Position numbers and translations under genes: made by a program. The notes under the pieces are model-generated. The model searched no databases and was not told the origin of the DNA. It saw nothing but the letters and a program-made list of their open reading frames with translations. Of a DNA stretch of 64,000 nucleotides, positions 35,201 through 50,200 are shown piece by piece; the stretch's first letter is position 1; every line of letters begins with the position of its first letter. The DNA comes from Eumeta japonica. Lineage: Eukaryota; Arthropoda; Insecta; Lepidoptera; Psychidae. The DNA is taken from NCBI GenBank assembly GCA_005406025.1, contig BGZK01000211.1, forward strand, positions 536,258 through 600,257, written 5' to 3'.

Positions 35201-38200
35201 CTTCCCTTGCATTTATATTATCAAATTAGTTTGATGATTTTATTAAAAAATGTTATGTGCCTCATCCACATAATCATACAATTGAAGTGACTTAACAAAC
35301 TTTTATTGTTCTACATTTTTACTATCAATATCATGATAAATGATATATACTATAAATGCATTTCTCATATTTATTTCAATAAAGTACTTTGTGTTTAATG
35401 AAATCTATATTATGAATAAGCAATTATAATATTACATTATTACACATAATATAACCATATAAACAATATAAACCATATGGGCACTATGTGTAAATTAATA
35501 TCTTGCAACAGAAGGGTCTGTTAAGGCATAATCAGTTTTTATTTATTAAACCAGCGAGCATGCATCCAAGTCTTTTTAATACATTTTTATTAGCTTCACT
35601 TGTATGTTTGTGATTGACTCTTTTGAACTCGATTTTGACTCACTTTAAACTATCAGAATTAATTAAAACTTTGTAGATTTGTCAAAGACCGATGGCAATA
35701 CAATAATGTAAATATCTCATACTGATTAAGATCGCCAAGATTAATAATTTTTCTTAGGGACCCTTTGCATGAGAGCGAGAGAGACAGAGTAAGTATGCAG
35801 TTTACGCATGCATAGCATTTCGGACCTAGTTTCCAGTTCGGGGACTCGATTCAGCACAGTGGAATAAAGCCTTTTCTTGTGATAATCTGTGTTCTTATCT
35901 TGTTTATTTCTTCTTCATACTTAAATACTTATGGGTCTACTACATGTATATACTACTATTCATAGAATAATAACCATAATGTATATACAACTGTGATTCA
36001 CAAAAGCCCTATATTTATGATTCAATAAAGGCATTAAGACGATCAAAATGAAATGTAAGAATCATTTGTATCTACGTTAAATTTTAATTAGAAAACCAGG
36101 ATAGAAATTTGAATTTATTAACTTTACAGAATAAAATTTAATAAACTGCCATAGCCTTGTGTCCACTGTCGATAAGGCAAGAGTTATTAATAAGTGCAAA
36201 TTTTCTACTCATAGTTTCTAACCAATTAAAATGATATCAATGAATTTTCGATAGTCAAAGAAAATTTTAATTAAAAAATCCAGTTGTAAATTTAAATTTA
36301 CAACTTTGTAGAAAAGGTAAAAATAAATGATAGCTTAAAAAAACACGCTTAAATACGAAATTGAATAAAAAGTATTTTTATTTTTCAACAAAATGAATTT
36401 TTCGTTAATCACTGATTTTTTATTTTTTACTTTATAGTTCCATTTCTCATTAAAACATTTTTTTTATTAATTTTTTGAATGCAATAATTTTTTTTTTTTA
36501 TAATAGAATATGAAAAGACTTTAAAAATGTACTTGATCATAATATTAAATTGATACTGCATGTACGAAAAATCTTTAATTTACAGAAAAATCATGGCCTA
36601 TTTCATCAAACAGCAGTGTTGTTCAAGGATGGTTCGGTGTCATGAAATCAATTTTCCAAATAAATACAGTATCATTTTTAACAGAAAATGATCTTTTTAC
36701 TGTACAAGATTATCTCGAGGTAAATTTTAGTATATTTTGATGCTATGAATAGACAAAGATAGTGTTATGATACACATTAACCATGATCAGAGACCAATTT
36801 TAAATCTCATTTTTGTAGTAAAAGTTTTTTTTAATGTTTCATTGGAAGACTATTTGTATAATGTACAATATAAAAAAAAATTGCTCATATGTATTTCATA
36901 TTTGCTTAAAATTTTAATTATATTAGAAAAGCAATATTGTTTTAATAGGATATAACTAGGAACATGTATATTTCGTAGTGATGGGTTCTGTACTCCAAAA
37001 AAAAATTAAACAATTTTATTGTGTCTGTCTGTCCATCTGTTCTTACGTCATAGCCTTATATCTTCATTAATGTGATGCTAATGTACAATTAGATATGTGA
37101 ATCGCTATATAATTATGTACATACAAAAAAAATATATTAATGTTAGCTTTCTTTACATAATAATTGAGAATTGCATGCACTACAGATGACAAAACTATGT
37201 TGTTACACCTTTTTCCATATTTCCCACACATAATAGGTATAAGCACTTTAGTCGCCTATAACTAGAGAAACAAGTAGGTATTTCAACTATTACTCTTAAA
37301 CTAGTGTAAATTAAGGTACACCAGCAAAGGAGCGTATGATCGTAGCATTTACATTCTTTTGTTAAGAAGCGCAGTTTTTTCGGTAATAACTAAAAAACAG
37401 TATGTCTGATCATGTTCAAAATAATTTTCATTAAAAATATTTATTAAGTGTTACTTTTTTAATTTCTTATTATATTTTGGATACATGGTTTAAAAAATAA
37501 AGGAGGGAGACATAATTTTTGCTACTTTTGAAGTGATTATCCAGAAAAGAATTGTCGAAATAGTGTCACACTTGAAAATTTCTGAAAAAAATCGTATTAG
37601 CTTCTGTTATGTTATGAAGTGCCCCCCTAGAAATATTTATTTTTGTAATATAACTACCAAACTAAGTAGCGGCTTTACAAGACACCTACACTATAAATTT
37701 TATGAATACATCTTTGTAGTTTTTGAATAAAATCCCTTTGACATATGGACAAATGGACAGACTGATGGACATGATGAAACCGCAAGGATTCTGTTATTTC
37801 TATTTCAGCTTGGAACCCTAAAAATGAATTAAAGCAGTTAGATGCCTTTCAGACCAGGTATATATTTGGTGGTGCATTAGCTTCCAACCTTGTTAATTTT
37901 GTATGTTCAATTAAAGTGAGAGTCTAACTTTTGAATCATGTCTTTTACTGTGACAAAATTCGTAGTAAGAAAACTTTATAGATAGATTCAATAAACTTTG
38001 TTTTGAAGAGAATGTAGGTGTTACATAATTTTTAGTTTTCAATCATATCAATTTGCAGTCCATGGGGGCACACGTGTGAATTTTAGTACAATGGATATTT
38101 CATCCATGTACTTGCGCCAATATTATTTTGGATTAAATATCTTAACTTTTAAGAAGTAACTTTAAATTTAATATTTAAATAATGTTATATATATTCATTT

Positions 38201-41200
38201 AATTATTTAATAAAAATATATTCTAATGATATGAATACATATGTACATTAAATACCCATTTAATTTAAACTTAGTTTAATTCTAAGATTAGTTAAATTTA
38301 GTTTTTTCAAATGAAAAACTGGATACAAAAGCTTGATAACCTATTTTGTCGGTTTATTCAATTTATTTGTATGTTTATGACAAATTTGAACTAACAGTCA
38401 TGTTTCTAGCTATAGAAATAAATAGGTTATATAATCTTAGAAAAATCCACATTTGTAATATATCCGCATGTAAATTTTATAATATTGGAAGAAAATAAGA
38501 TTTTTTTTTTTTTAATTTTGCAGTTATATCATCTATGTATTCAATATATAGAAAATACGACACTAGATCACAATGTTCAGAATTCGGTCTTGGAATGTTT
38601 GACAGCACTTCTCTCTCAAGCCAGTGGAGATTTTAAGAGGGCTTTGTTAGAAAAGCATCCTCTAATAATAAATTTAGATAACAGACAAAAAGAAAAGACA
38701 CATCGAAGGAATATTAGTAAGTTATTACTTGGATGTATGTAAGTAAACATCTGTGTGAAAAGTGAAAATTATGCCATAATGATTTTGCACATTAAATTTA
38801 TGGCATATTTTAACATTTTCCATGATTTTGATTTTATTTCATTAAAATTACTAAAACTCTATTCGTGAAATGAATTATGTGACATATATAGATAGGGACA
38901 CAGAGGACAATATTTTATTTTTAATGTATTTAAAATATTTACAGGCTTGTCATGGCATTTATCATTCTTATAGGTAAATTTATTCTCCTTAAAGTAGGAT
39001 CGTATTGAATTTAAGTTATTTTATATTAATAAAATAACTTAAAATTAAAATAATATTTCAAATAACTGCATTAAAAATGCAATTGTAGATAAAAAAAATT
39101 GGCAAATGGGTTAATATTTCTGGCTTTATAGTTGCATATATTGACTTAGCCTACATTAAATATACGTAATGATTTCTTTTAACCAATGTATACTGTTTGC
39201 TTGCTTATCAATTTAATATTGCATTTTTTGGACTTTTGTACAATTGTAAGAACCATATCATCAATGCTTCAGATAGATTTAGGTCCAAATTTAAATTTCG
39301 GTATCAGTTATCAAAGATTTTAAAAGAATTTGTAGCAAGTAAAAATAAGTTTTCTAACAATAAGAAATATATAAAATAAAAAAAATAAATAAATAAAATT
39401 GTGTACAAACAAACCTACCTATTTCTTATATATAACGAGATTGCGCTTAAGCAGAAACTGGCTGGTCGCGCGGCGTCCAGATTTCAATTTTTTATTCATT
39501 GGATCGCAACGTAATCCACGAGACACGCCGTTGATCGTCCAAGCGTTTTGTCTTTTTTGCGCGTCTTTTTGTGACTCTAAACGTAAATAGAACATCTTAT
39601 ACCATATTGTGAGTGCCAATCTAGTTTAATATTAAAGTCTAAGTGTACATTTCTGGGAGCGATGTAACAAACAACTTCCCTACTAATTGACGGTGTTTTT
39701 TGCATCTCCTCCCTTCAACAATAAACTGCTTTCTTCGAATTTGCTTACATTATCAGTTTAAACTGATGGATCTAGTTAAACTGGTAACATCTGGGATTCT
39801 CATAGATAACTGAGGATTCCTTTTCACAAAACCATAAAACTAGTCAAAACTAGCTATTGGCGAGTACTAGCTTTTTTTTTTATTATTTTGATGTGCAAGC
39901 TTGTATGCAAGTTTATGTACACTTAATGATGATAACCCATAGCGCTATTTACTAGCCTTTATAATGCAAGCAGCCAGCATACTCTCATAGTCATTGCAGA
40001 AAAAAAATCATAACTAATCTATAATTCGGTTGGTACTCTATAGGCTTTTTAAGTAATTTCTGCTTGAGTATCTCTTTATGCTCACAATAGAAATTGCAAA
40101 TCCTTTGATGTAGTCTTGATGCGAGGTTCTATCTATTACTTGTTGCACTGCCAGTTTAAGCTTTTAGGTGTCAAATGGCAAACGTTTTTTAATGCCTATT
40201 TTAGTTTTATATACTCTTAGCATTGTCTAAAACAAGAATAAACATGTAAAAATTGACTGAAATATTTAAGGGATACTTGATCCTGGGACCGAGTATTATA
40301 CAAAAGAAATCAAATCTCTCTGAACAATACTTTTATGAAAAAAAATCTTAAATGTCTATTAGAGCTCAATTTTGCTTATCCAATATGCTTTATAACACTT
40401 GAGCTAAACAATGGATGTAGTCTGTGATAGAAACAATAACAAATTTACACATGTTTACATTTGAAATACAATATAAATACACTAAAAATAAATAAGTTCA
40501 TGAATTAAATGAATTGCGAATTCTTTCTTTTGTCTTAGACAACCAGTTTAACAACAACCTGTTTAAATGATGCCTGATGTTTTCAACAGATACTAAGGCT
40601 TGGAGTTGTCAGTAAAAAGAAAAATTACTTATTTTTATTGGACAATCAATGAGGGATCAAGTCTCCCCATTTTCCTATAATTATTTTGTAAAGAAGGAAA
40701 ATATACAAGTATACATAAATCCTTTGTTTCATATAAACCATACAAAGCTAAAAAATATAAATAAACATTTTTGTAAATAAAAGACATTAATCAGATATTT
40801 TTACGTTCAATAATATTTACATCTAGTAAACATTATTTGCAAGTATTTCATATATGAAACCTAAATTACAGATGCATTATAATTATGTGCTAAATATATG
40901 TTATACAGTATGGCTCCAATTCTAACAGGTTCGGTGAGTGCAATAACATCAATCTACTCTATGGGTATGTTGGATGATGGGTCATCGCAAGAACCCTCTG
41001 AATTGTGTTTCACTGGAGCCCTGCACTTGGGGAGTCTATCGCAGTTGCCAACGCCCATGTTGAGCGTTGAAGATCTCAGTATTCAGGTGAATGTATACAA
41101 AATGAATGTATTAGTTATATTTTTCAAGTAACTGAATGATTTAGAATACTGGTGCTTTGTTATATCATCATAAAGTTTTAACACAAGCTAGGTGACATGC

Positions 41201-44200
41201 CAGTTTTCATCTTGTTCACAATAAGAGACTGGCATTAATTCTTTATCGAATATTTGTGATTTGCAAATCGCTTAAATCATTATTACAACAATTTTTGCAT
41301 TATTTGTGGCCGCATTACATAATTGTCAGTTTTGATATTGTATCAGCCACATATGTAAAGTATTGTATGCAGGAAGATTACATATCTCCTTGAGCATTTT
41401 ATTAGTTGTGGCTTGTGTGATGAGTGTATAATGGAACCGAGCTTGTCATATTTATTATAATTATAACTGTCAAATGTGAGCAAAAAGTATCATTTGAATT
41501 GGTTACTGTTAAATGAAAGATCACATTAATATATCGGGGTTTTGAATAAGTTCTCGCTGTTTGTTTTACAAAATAAAAGCTTTATTTAAATTATAAGTAA
41601 CAAAAACATTTCATTCAAAGTATTGCCCTAGTGATCTAATAGTGACTATTATTAATTAACCCTAACTAGCGACCACTTTTTCCAATCTTTCTGGCAGTAT
41701 ATGAATTCCGCATCGGACAAACGACATGTCTTTTGAGGCTATCCATTTTTTAGCTTCTAAGAATGAAAGTTTTAGCTTTTAAGAAAATAAGAATGAAAGC
41801 ACTGGTCAGCTAGGTCATGTGCCATCGAATGGAATCGGTGAAAATCAGGAGGGGCTATGTCAGTTGAATACGGCGGGTGGGGTAAAACTTCCCATTGAAG
41901 CGTTTCCAGGTAAGTTTTCACTGGTTTTGCAACATGAGGCTGAATGTTGTCATGTGGCAAAATCACTTTGCCGTGTCTCTGCTTGTATAGCGGCCGTTTT
42001 GACTTAAACACATCAATTGAAGTCGATAGCGATCCCCTGTGATAGTCTCATTCAGTTTAAGCAGTTCATAATAAATTACACCCTGCTGATCCCACCAAAT
42101 ACAGAGAAGAAGCTTCGAACCATAGATATTTGGTTTTGCAGATGATGTTGATGCAAGGCCGGGTTTACCCCACGATTTTCTATGCTTTGGATTATTGTAG
42201 TGTATCCACTTTTCATCGCCAGTCACGATGCGGTGCAAAAAACCTTTTCTTTTTTGCCGTTGAAGCAGTAGTTCACAAGTGAGAAAACGCCGTTCGACGT
42301 CTCTCAGCTTCAATTCGTACGGTAGCCAATGTCCTTGCTTCCGGATCATTCCTAAAACTTTTAAATGTTTTGAAACAGGTAACTCATCTACTTGTAATGT
42401 TTTTCAAGTTCTGTTAATGTCTGATATTGGTCTTGATCAAGTGATTCCTCCAATTTTTCGTATTCAAATTTTTTTGGTGCTCCAGAACATTTTTTACCCT
42501 GAAGTTCAAAATCATTATTTTTGAAGTGTCGAAACCAGTCCCTGCGTGTTGTATTTGACAAAGAATTGTCACTATAAGTCTCCACAAGAATTCTATGTGC
42601 TTTAGCTGCAGATTTCTTTTGAATAAAGTAATGCAATAAAGTTCCCCGCAAATACACTTTATTTGGCACAAAAGTAGACATTTTCAAAACTAAGAAAAAT
42701 TTACTTTATTTACAGTAAAGTGAATTACCATACACTGAAATTTAAGGTTAGATGCACTACTGCCTTGCATGTGTTTTACCATTCGAAATTCCATGAACGG
42801 GTTACTGCTACTGCCATCTTTGAAGAAACAACGAGAACTTATTCAAGGTCCCAGTAATTAATGGACTGAGATTGGAGTACTTATTTGGGAGGGAATTTTA
42901 TTATGCTGTATTTCACTATTGACTGAATTTAAGTAATCACTTTATACTCCTTTTCTATGTCATGTTTTAACCACTGCACCACCATCATTTTATTTACATG
43001 CCTTATGGTATTGTTGGATTTAGACATATTTCTTGAAATATCTATTTGTTATATATTAATTGATCCAAATAAGCAAAGTACAGACTGTATGTAATGTATA
43101 TAAAACGATTTGTTTTTGTTTAAAAATTTGAAAATCTGCTTTGATGTCACACAATTTGATCCTATTCATATCGCATTTTATATAGTATAATACAATATAC
43201 CCTCTACTATAAATATGTAATTATATGAGAATATATAATTACATATTTGTAACTATATGTTCTCCTATTTCTAGATGTTGTCATTATCTAGGTGGTTATC
43301 GCTAATGCAGATAAAGGGAATGGTATATTATTACTGCATCCAAATATTGATATAAGGAACATGAAGTTTCCATTTTGGCCAATAATTTAATCAAAATTCT
43401 AAACAAAGGCTATCAAAGTCTTTTGTTAATAGAAATAGTGGCTGTATATTTATCAGGTATATAAATGTTATAATAAAACAAGCTCCTTGTGATTCAAAAG
43501 AGAACTGACATTTATTTTGTTTTAAAATGCAACAGATAACATATACATAGTTTTTCACATCAGTGACAAGAGATATCGCTAGCGGTATTTGATGTTGATT
43601 ATTTAGATATAAATTTCAACAAATGTCAAAACTGTTTTTTATTGATATTTTCAGACTCCTGATTCCCCAGCCAGTGATGTACATATAGAATTGCATACAG
43701 ATATATTGACAAAAGATCTTACAGAAAAACTTGCAGAGATACAGGAGAAAGAATGCAAAGATGAGGATCATGTGGAAAGACCAAGCCATGAACCAGTTAA
43801 GGTGCCGATTTTTTTTATAAAAAATAGATAGGTAAACAAGCATGCGAGGCACGAAAAAGTAAGTGCTTACCGTCACCCATGGACATCTGCAGCCCCAGAG
43901 GAGTCGCTGGTGCGTTGCCGGCTTCTTGAGTGGAATAGGATATCTGATGGAATAGGAGTAGGTTGATGGGAAGGGAAAGGTAAATGATAGATGGAGTGTG
44001 GGTGATGGATTGGGGTAGAATTTATTTTTGAATTCAAAAAAATAAATTCGACTGAAATTCGAGCTAGAGTTGAGACATATATATGATTTTTTAAACTCCA
44101 AGTAATTATTCATAGTATAAAAATAATATAAATTCTACAATAAAATTTGATGAAATAAAAAATGTTTTCTAAAATCTATACTATTAGATTTAACTTGGTT

Positions 44201-47200
44201 GCTAGTATTCAAAATCTGATAAAATTTTACCTCTAGTGTTTATAAGAAAATCATACCAGAGCTGTTTTGTAGAGAAATAAATTTCCTATGAAAATATGTC
44301 CATCGAAAGTGTAAAAAAAATTTTAATAGTGTTATTTGAAAAATACAAAAAAATACCTGTTTGATATATGGAAAAATAGAAAAGTATTGAGTGATATGTA
44401 AAATCAAAATATAGAGCTGCTTTTGTGGGAGAACAGAAACTTTTGAGACAGTAAGAAAAAAACTTTTTGTTTTTGGAGCATTTGTATAAAATTTATTTTG
44501 TATGTATCAAAATTTAATTTGTATAAAATGTGTTCAATTTATTTAGTTTCTTTGGTGCTGAGGCAAATGTTAGTAACTTATTTTACTCAGCAATAGTGTA
44601 GCTTTCTATTAGTAAAAGATTTTTTTGGATAGGTTTGGCGGTTACGTTTAGTACTATAAACATGAGAATGACTGAGGATAAATGCTAGTTTTTTTCTTGT
44701 CTTAAATATACCCAAATGGGCATATATCACCTTACAAATATAGGTGTGTACCATATATCACCCAGGTTTCATTATAATCACGTGAATGATTTAGGCGCGC
44801 ATAAAATATGTTAATTGTTATGAAATTCCATGACATTACATTTTTCTGAAATTATGGTTAGGGTTGTAATTGTCTTTTTTTATAATTAAAATAATTTGGC
44901 AAATTTCTAGATAAATATTGGTTCCAGTACTGATGATGACATTCCACTAAAGTACTGTGCAAGGCTGTTAGCTTCAAAATACATGTTAACTGGGAACAAA
45001 GGCGGTCTGATTCCTGAAAGAACCATTCGAGTGTCAGTGAAGTCTTTCGGCATTAAGCTGCCTTTGTGAAATCATCCAACATTATCCTCAAGCGATGACT
45101 ATGTACTTAGATAAAGAAGCTGATAATAAAGGACACAACATTTCAGGTACTTTTCAAGCTTCTTTAAAATCTTAATACAGAGTTATAGATTGTTCATACA
45201 AAAGATTTTTTGAAAGTTGTTTTTACAAAGGTTTTACTACAAGAATTGGATATATTTTAAGAAGGGTTTTCAATATGTGTTATAAACTGGTTATTAAATT
45301 GAGCTATTGGTATCGAAAAAAAGAAAAGGAATTTGTTATTTTGTTATTATATTATGCTTTAAAGCGACAGTGAACGCATAATTTTATTTATTAATTTTTT
45401 AAGATTTCTGTTGAAGTTTTTGTCTTATAGGTGTATGCTGCTATTTTGTAATGCTATGGTATAACAGGTTGTAAATAGAGGCATTTCGATAATATAGTTC
45501 CTTTTTCAAGACATTGAAATGTCCTCTCTTTATTATGTAATGGAATTGAATAATTGTGTTCTGTTCCGCTAGTGAACAAGAAAGCAACACTAACATTCAT
45601 ATAAATTTTTTTGAATATTTAGTGTTCATTATAAATTCTGTAGTCTTAGCAATAAATTAAATTAATTTCAGTTATAAAATTATAATTTTTATAACTGGAA
45701 TTAAAAAATGTTTATAATTAACTTTTGATTATTAATGACATTAATTTTTCTTTAAAATGTGTTACTTCTTATTATTTACAGCCACTCATTATTTGTTAGT
45801 TTTGATTGCAACAAAGGTGCAATGTTATACTCTACTATATTAATTTTAAACGTTTCTACCTCTTACATTTTGTGCATTGAAAAAAAGCAATTTTTTTCTG
45901 TGCTTGTTATTAACATAAATTTACATCAATGGATGATTCAATAAAAAAGAAACTTGAACTAAATTTTCGATGGAATTATTATTGTGTTACACATGAATAT
46001 AAATTTAATAAAATCAAATCATTACTTTATTGGTGATCAGTGATTTTTAGTGATTACGCGTAATAAGCACTGTAATGGAGATGGACATGCCCCTTTGTGA
46101 TTGTGTTTATTTAACAATTTTATTTCAAAGCAAAATCTCAACTCAAGACTTATAATATTTAACAGCGTTCAGGGATGTTGCCTCTTGGTTTTTTACATTA
46201 CATCACAAAATGCTCATCAATTTTTATTGATGTATGATAGTATTAAATAAGAATTCAAAAAGAAAACAACAAGAGACGACTGTCAAAGCTACTTGTGGCA
46301 GTTTTGTGATCGAAAGTCCCAAAATTTCAACAGTAATGGGATTATGTTACTACCGACAGAATGGTAACAAGTTTTTGAACAAAATGGTATATCTGTACTA
46401 GAATTAAATGTAAATAAAATATAATAAAAAATTATCTTGAATTTGTATATAAGATACAAAAATTGGTTGTCTGTAAAGTCGGTATATGGATGATAGTTTT
46501 ACGTGATAATATCATAAGAAAACATTGATGAAAAAATTATTTCTTTTATGAATTGATGTATTTTCATTGAATTATCATTATTTTGTATAATACAAAGAAG
46601 GAGTTACTTGAAAATGACAATGTTTTCGATAAATTAACATTTTTTTGCATTCGTTAATTCAAATATTTTTCTACTTAAATTATACATACAGTAAAGAGAT
46701 AGATGCGTCATAAGCCGAACGCTTAGGCCGATCGTACCCCTCTATTGTTCCGCGCTCTTGCTTGCACGATCGTATCAGGCGGAACGCAACAATGAGTCAT
46801 GCTTTTTCGTGCGTACAGCCGCCGTTCATTGTTTTATAAGACGTTATCACGTCAAAAAATCTTTTTCCCTGTCCATATATAAACAAAATAGCACAAATTG
46901 ATTTTATTTTACTTTATTGTTATAGACTAACGGGTTACATAATTTTCGCACCTTTCGCTCTTTGTATACAGTATAAGGCAGGAAATTCTGCTGCTGTGAA
47001 GTTAGTCACAAAATCATTGCAATAACATAAATAGGCAGGCGGGGGGAGAAGAAGGAAGGTTCGGGGAACGTTAAACCTGTGCATTAAATCATTCCTAGGC
47101 AATTCAGAGTGGCAGAGTTTTGTACATTGTACTATATTTAACCTCTTGCACTGCTTAAATTTACCATCAGTCCATAAATACATACAATCCTATTCAGACA

Positions 47201-50200
47201 TATTTAGCATCTAACAAACAAGAATTATATTTAAAAAAATATTTTGAATTGCAACTTTAATTAGTTGGACAATATTATTTCTACCTAATTATAAATAATT
47301 AAAAATTAGTACAAATTTCTATTTGAATTACAGGATCATCAGAAGGCACTGACTCCAATCAGGACAACATCAATGATTTCATTCTAGAAAGAAACGTCTG
47401 CTACCAAGATTCATTAACCGACTCATTAAGCCAAGATTTACTTAATAAGAGTACAGAAAGTCATACATCTCACACACAACACGCAAATTCATCAAAAAAA
47501 AAGATAGCAAATCCATTGACAGCATAGACCAGAAAAGTTCAAAAGATATACCCAGCAATATTCTAGATAGTAAGAATTGCCCAAAGAATGAGCTGATTAC
47601 AAGCAATATCACAGATAGTACAAATCCTAATATGACAATCAGTAACTTTACAAGTAATAGTAATATGACAGGATCTAATGACCCAATGTCGACAGGCTAT
47701 CCAATGTCGAGCAGTGGAGATGTGTTGTCCTCTAGCTTAGATTTAGATATGAAGTTTGATCATTTTGGTGAATCCACTACGAATATAGGTAATTTAGATA
47801 CTATAAAGGATTTTAATAAAATTGATGATGTTGATGTACATGCAAAGAAAGTTTTGAAAAGAACTGAAGCTGTATATAGCAAAGATGCACCTGAATTTAG
47901 TACAGAGAAGAACATGGATTCCAGAGATATAGATGATGTTAAGGATTCAATGGATTCCCAAGACGATTTAGTTTTTGAGGTTCAACATCTTTCTGACATA
48001 TTTGTACTGATGGAAAGTCACAATGATCCTCAAGTCAGAGGTTTGGTCAGAATTTGTATTGGGAATTATTTGAGTGCAGCACTTGATTTATCACATGGTG
48101 ATTATTATAGATGGAGAAATTTCAGTGTGTTACCAAAGGATGTCAGTGAGAATATAACGACTGATAAACTGGTTGGATCAGTTTTAAAGGTAACTTAAGT
48201 AATACAATACTTATTAAACTGTATAGTTTCGTTGCAATTTAATTCTCTCCAATAGTCTTGACACTCCCATTTTCATCTTATAATCGAGAGTTGTAGTTGT
48301 ATATTTTTTATTACCATAGTTACAGAAACAAGAGAACAGTTTTATTTATGAAAAAAAATTTTTACAATTTTCTACAAGTTATCACTTCTTTGTGATAACT
48401 TGTAGAAAATTTATTCACTTTAAGGTTATCACAAACAGTGAATACATTGGTTTATTTTATTTCTAATATACATTTGAAATTATGGAATAAGATGCATATT
48501 ATATCCTTTGCGATTTCCAGGGTCTATCAGATGAAATACATTCTTGTATTAATCACACACTGTCGGCTTTAATCAAGATCATCGATGCATTATTGACAAG
48601 TTCTCACCATTCCCTCATAACAGACATTTTGAATGCTCTGATTGTTGTTGAAAAAAAAATAATTATTGGCTATGCAAAGTCAATCTCTGCAAGTTATATA
48701 TGAAAATACCATATCAAAGGTATATTGCATACATTGTATTGTGTAATTGATAAGTTATATTGGGTGTAAAAAAAAATTGGCTACTAACAGAGTTAAATTG
48801 CATTACATTTGTTACATGATTGGCACAGTATTTGTTGTCTATGTTAATATAGTGAATTGCCATTACATGAAACTGAAAAAGCTGTCCTTTGTGTTTTTTG
48901 GATGTGCTATGTCAATTACCAATGATGTATTTCTTATTATTGATTCAAGTAGCTGTATATTTGTGCTTATTACTCATAATAAGTTTTCATATCCCTTTAA
49001 TTTTATTATTTTGAATGTAATTGATCTATTTGCTATGTGCCGAAGTGTATGGTGAGGGAAATAAAATTGTTCACAGTGATGGTGAATCACATTATGGTGG
49101 AAATATGAAGATATTTAGAATACCTCTTGTTAAATGTTAACACCTTTTAAATAAATATTGTATAAAAATAATCATATTATATTTGTTGACAGATTATTCA
49201 TATTGTTTCCTGCTTATGCATATAAAAATGGATTTGTTATGGATACCTTGTATAGATTGTTAGCAGATCAAGATCAAAAAGTAAGAAATGCAGCTGCAAA
49301 CGCTATAACTAGGTAAGGAGACTATTTGATAACTAGAATCATCATTCTGCACAATAATGTTTGCCAACATTATTGTGCAGAATGATGTTTAATGCATATA
49401 AAAGGGAAAAACCTTTTTCGTATGCATTTTTCCGTAGATATTCATAATCTCCTTTTTTTTTAGAACAACTTTGCTCTAAAAAAACTATAAAGTAATTATA
49501 ACAAAAATATATTACTGAAAAATATACATGTAAATAATGTAAAATAATATAGACACAACCCTAATAAATGCTTGGCTAGATCAAGCGTGGGTGCGGTCGG
49601 ATCAACAGTCGCGCGGCGCGCAGTGGCGTAATATACCTATGAGTCAGCTGATCTAATGCTGTCAGTACGACAATTTTCTGTAGATGTTCTGAGTTATTTG
49701 TTTCAGAAACAGCTACTTCATGACTATGGTTTCTTTGACTAAGTAGTTCTAAAAAAAGAAAATTATGAATATTTACAGAAAAATTGCATGATCGATTCCA
49801 TGAGGTACATAAATTCAAAATAATTTTACATCATTTACATATTTTACTTATATTTAATTATAATATATATTTATATGTTATTTCATTCAAAAACTTGTCA
49901 TTGTGGACAGAAATGCTATACAAAAATGGTAGGACACAGGTGTAATTTTTTATTTTTCTTTTTTTTAAAACGTCGTCTATTTAATGGTACCAAAACTAGC
50001 AATATACAAATAACAAAACCAAAGAAATTTTACTGCAACTTTTTACTTATAAAAAAAACTTTTTCCCCAACCTAATATTTAGCATTTTGGGAGGGACCCA
50101 GTGCTTAGTAGTTACTGTAGACTGATTATGAAAAGTAATTTAATATTTTTATTGTGTAGTATAAATAGTTCAATTGCTAGACTTTATCCTCTACTATTAC

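Noticed and set aside
43616..44113. 165-codon minus-strand open frame
   Set aside because: It is antisense to htt exon 9 and a dispersed repeat, with no similarity to a known protein.
46935..47183. 82-codon minus-strand open frame in htt intron 10
   Set aside because: No similarity recognised. It lies next to repeat copy C and looks like part of a dispersed repeat.
47494..48659. Programmed frameshifting at A-runs in htt
   Set aside because: Breaks occur in both directions and in G, T and A runs, without a common slippery site or downstream structure. Assembly error or decay explains them more simply.
48366..49386. Hairpins as microRNA precursors
   Set aside because: Stems of 20-21 bp with loops of 4-6 bases are shorter than usual precursors and lack flanking pairing.
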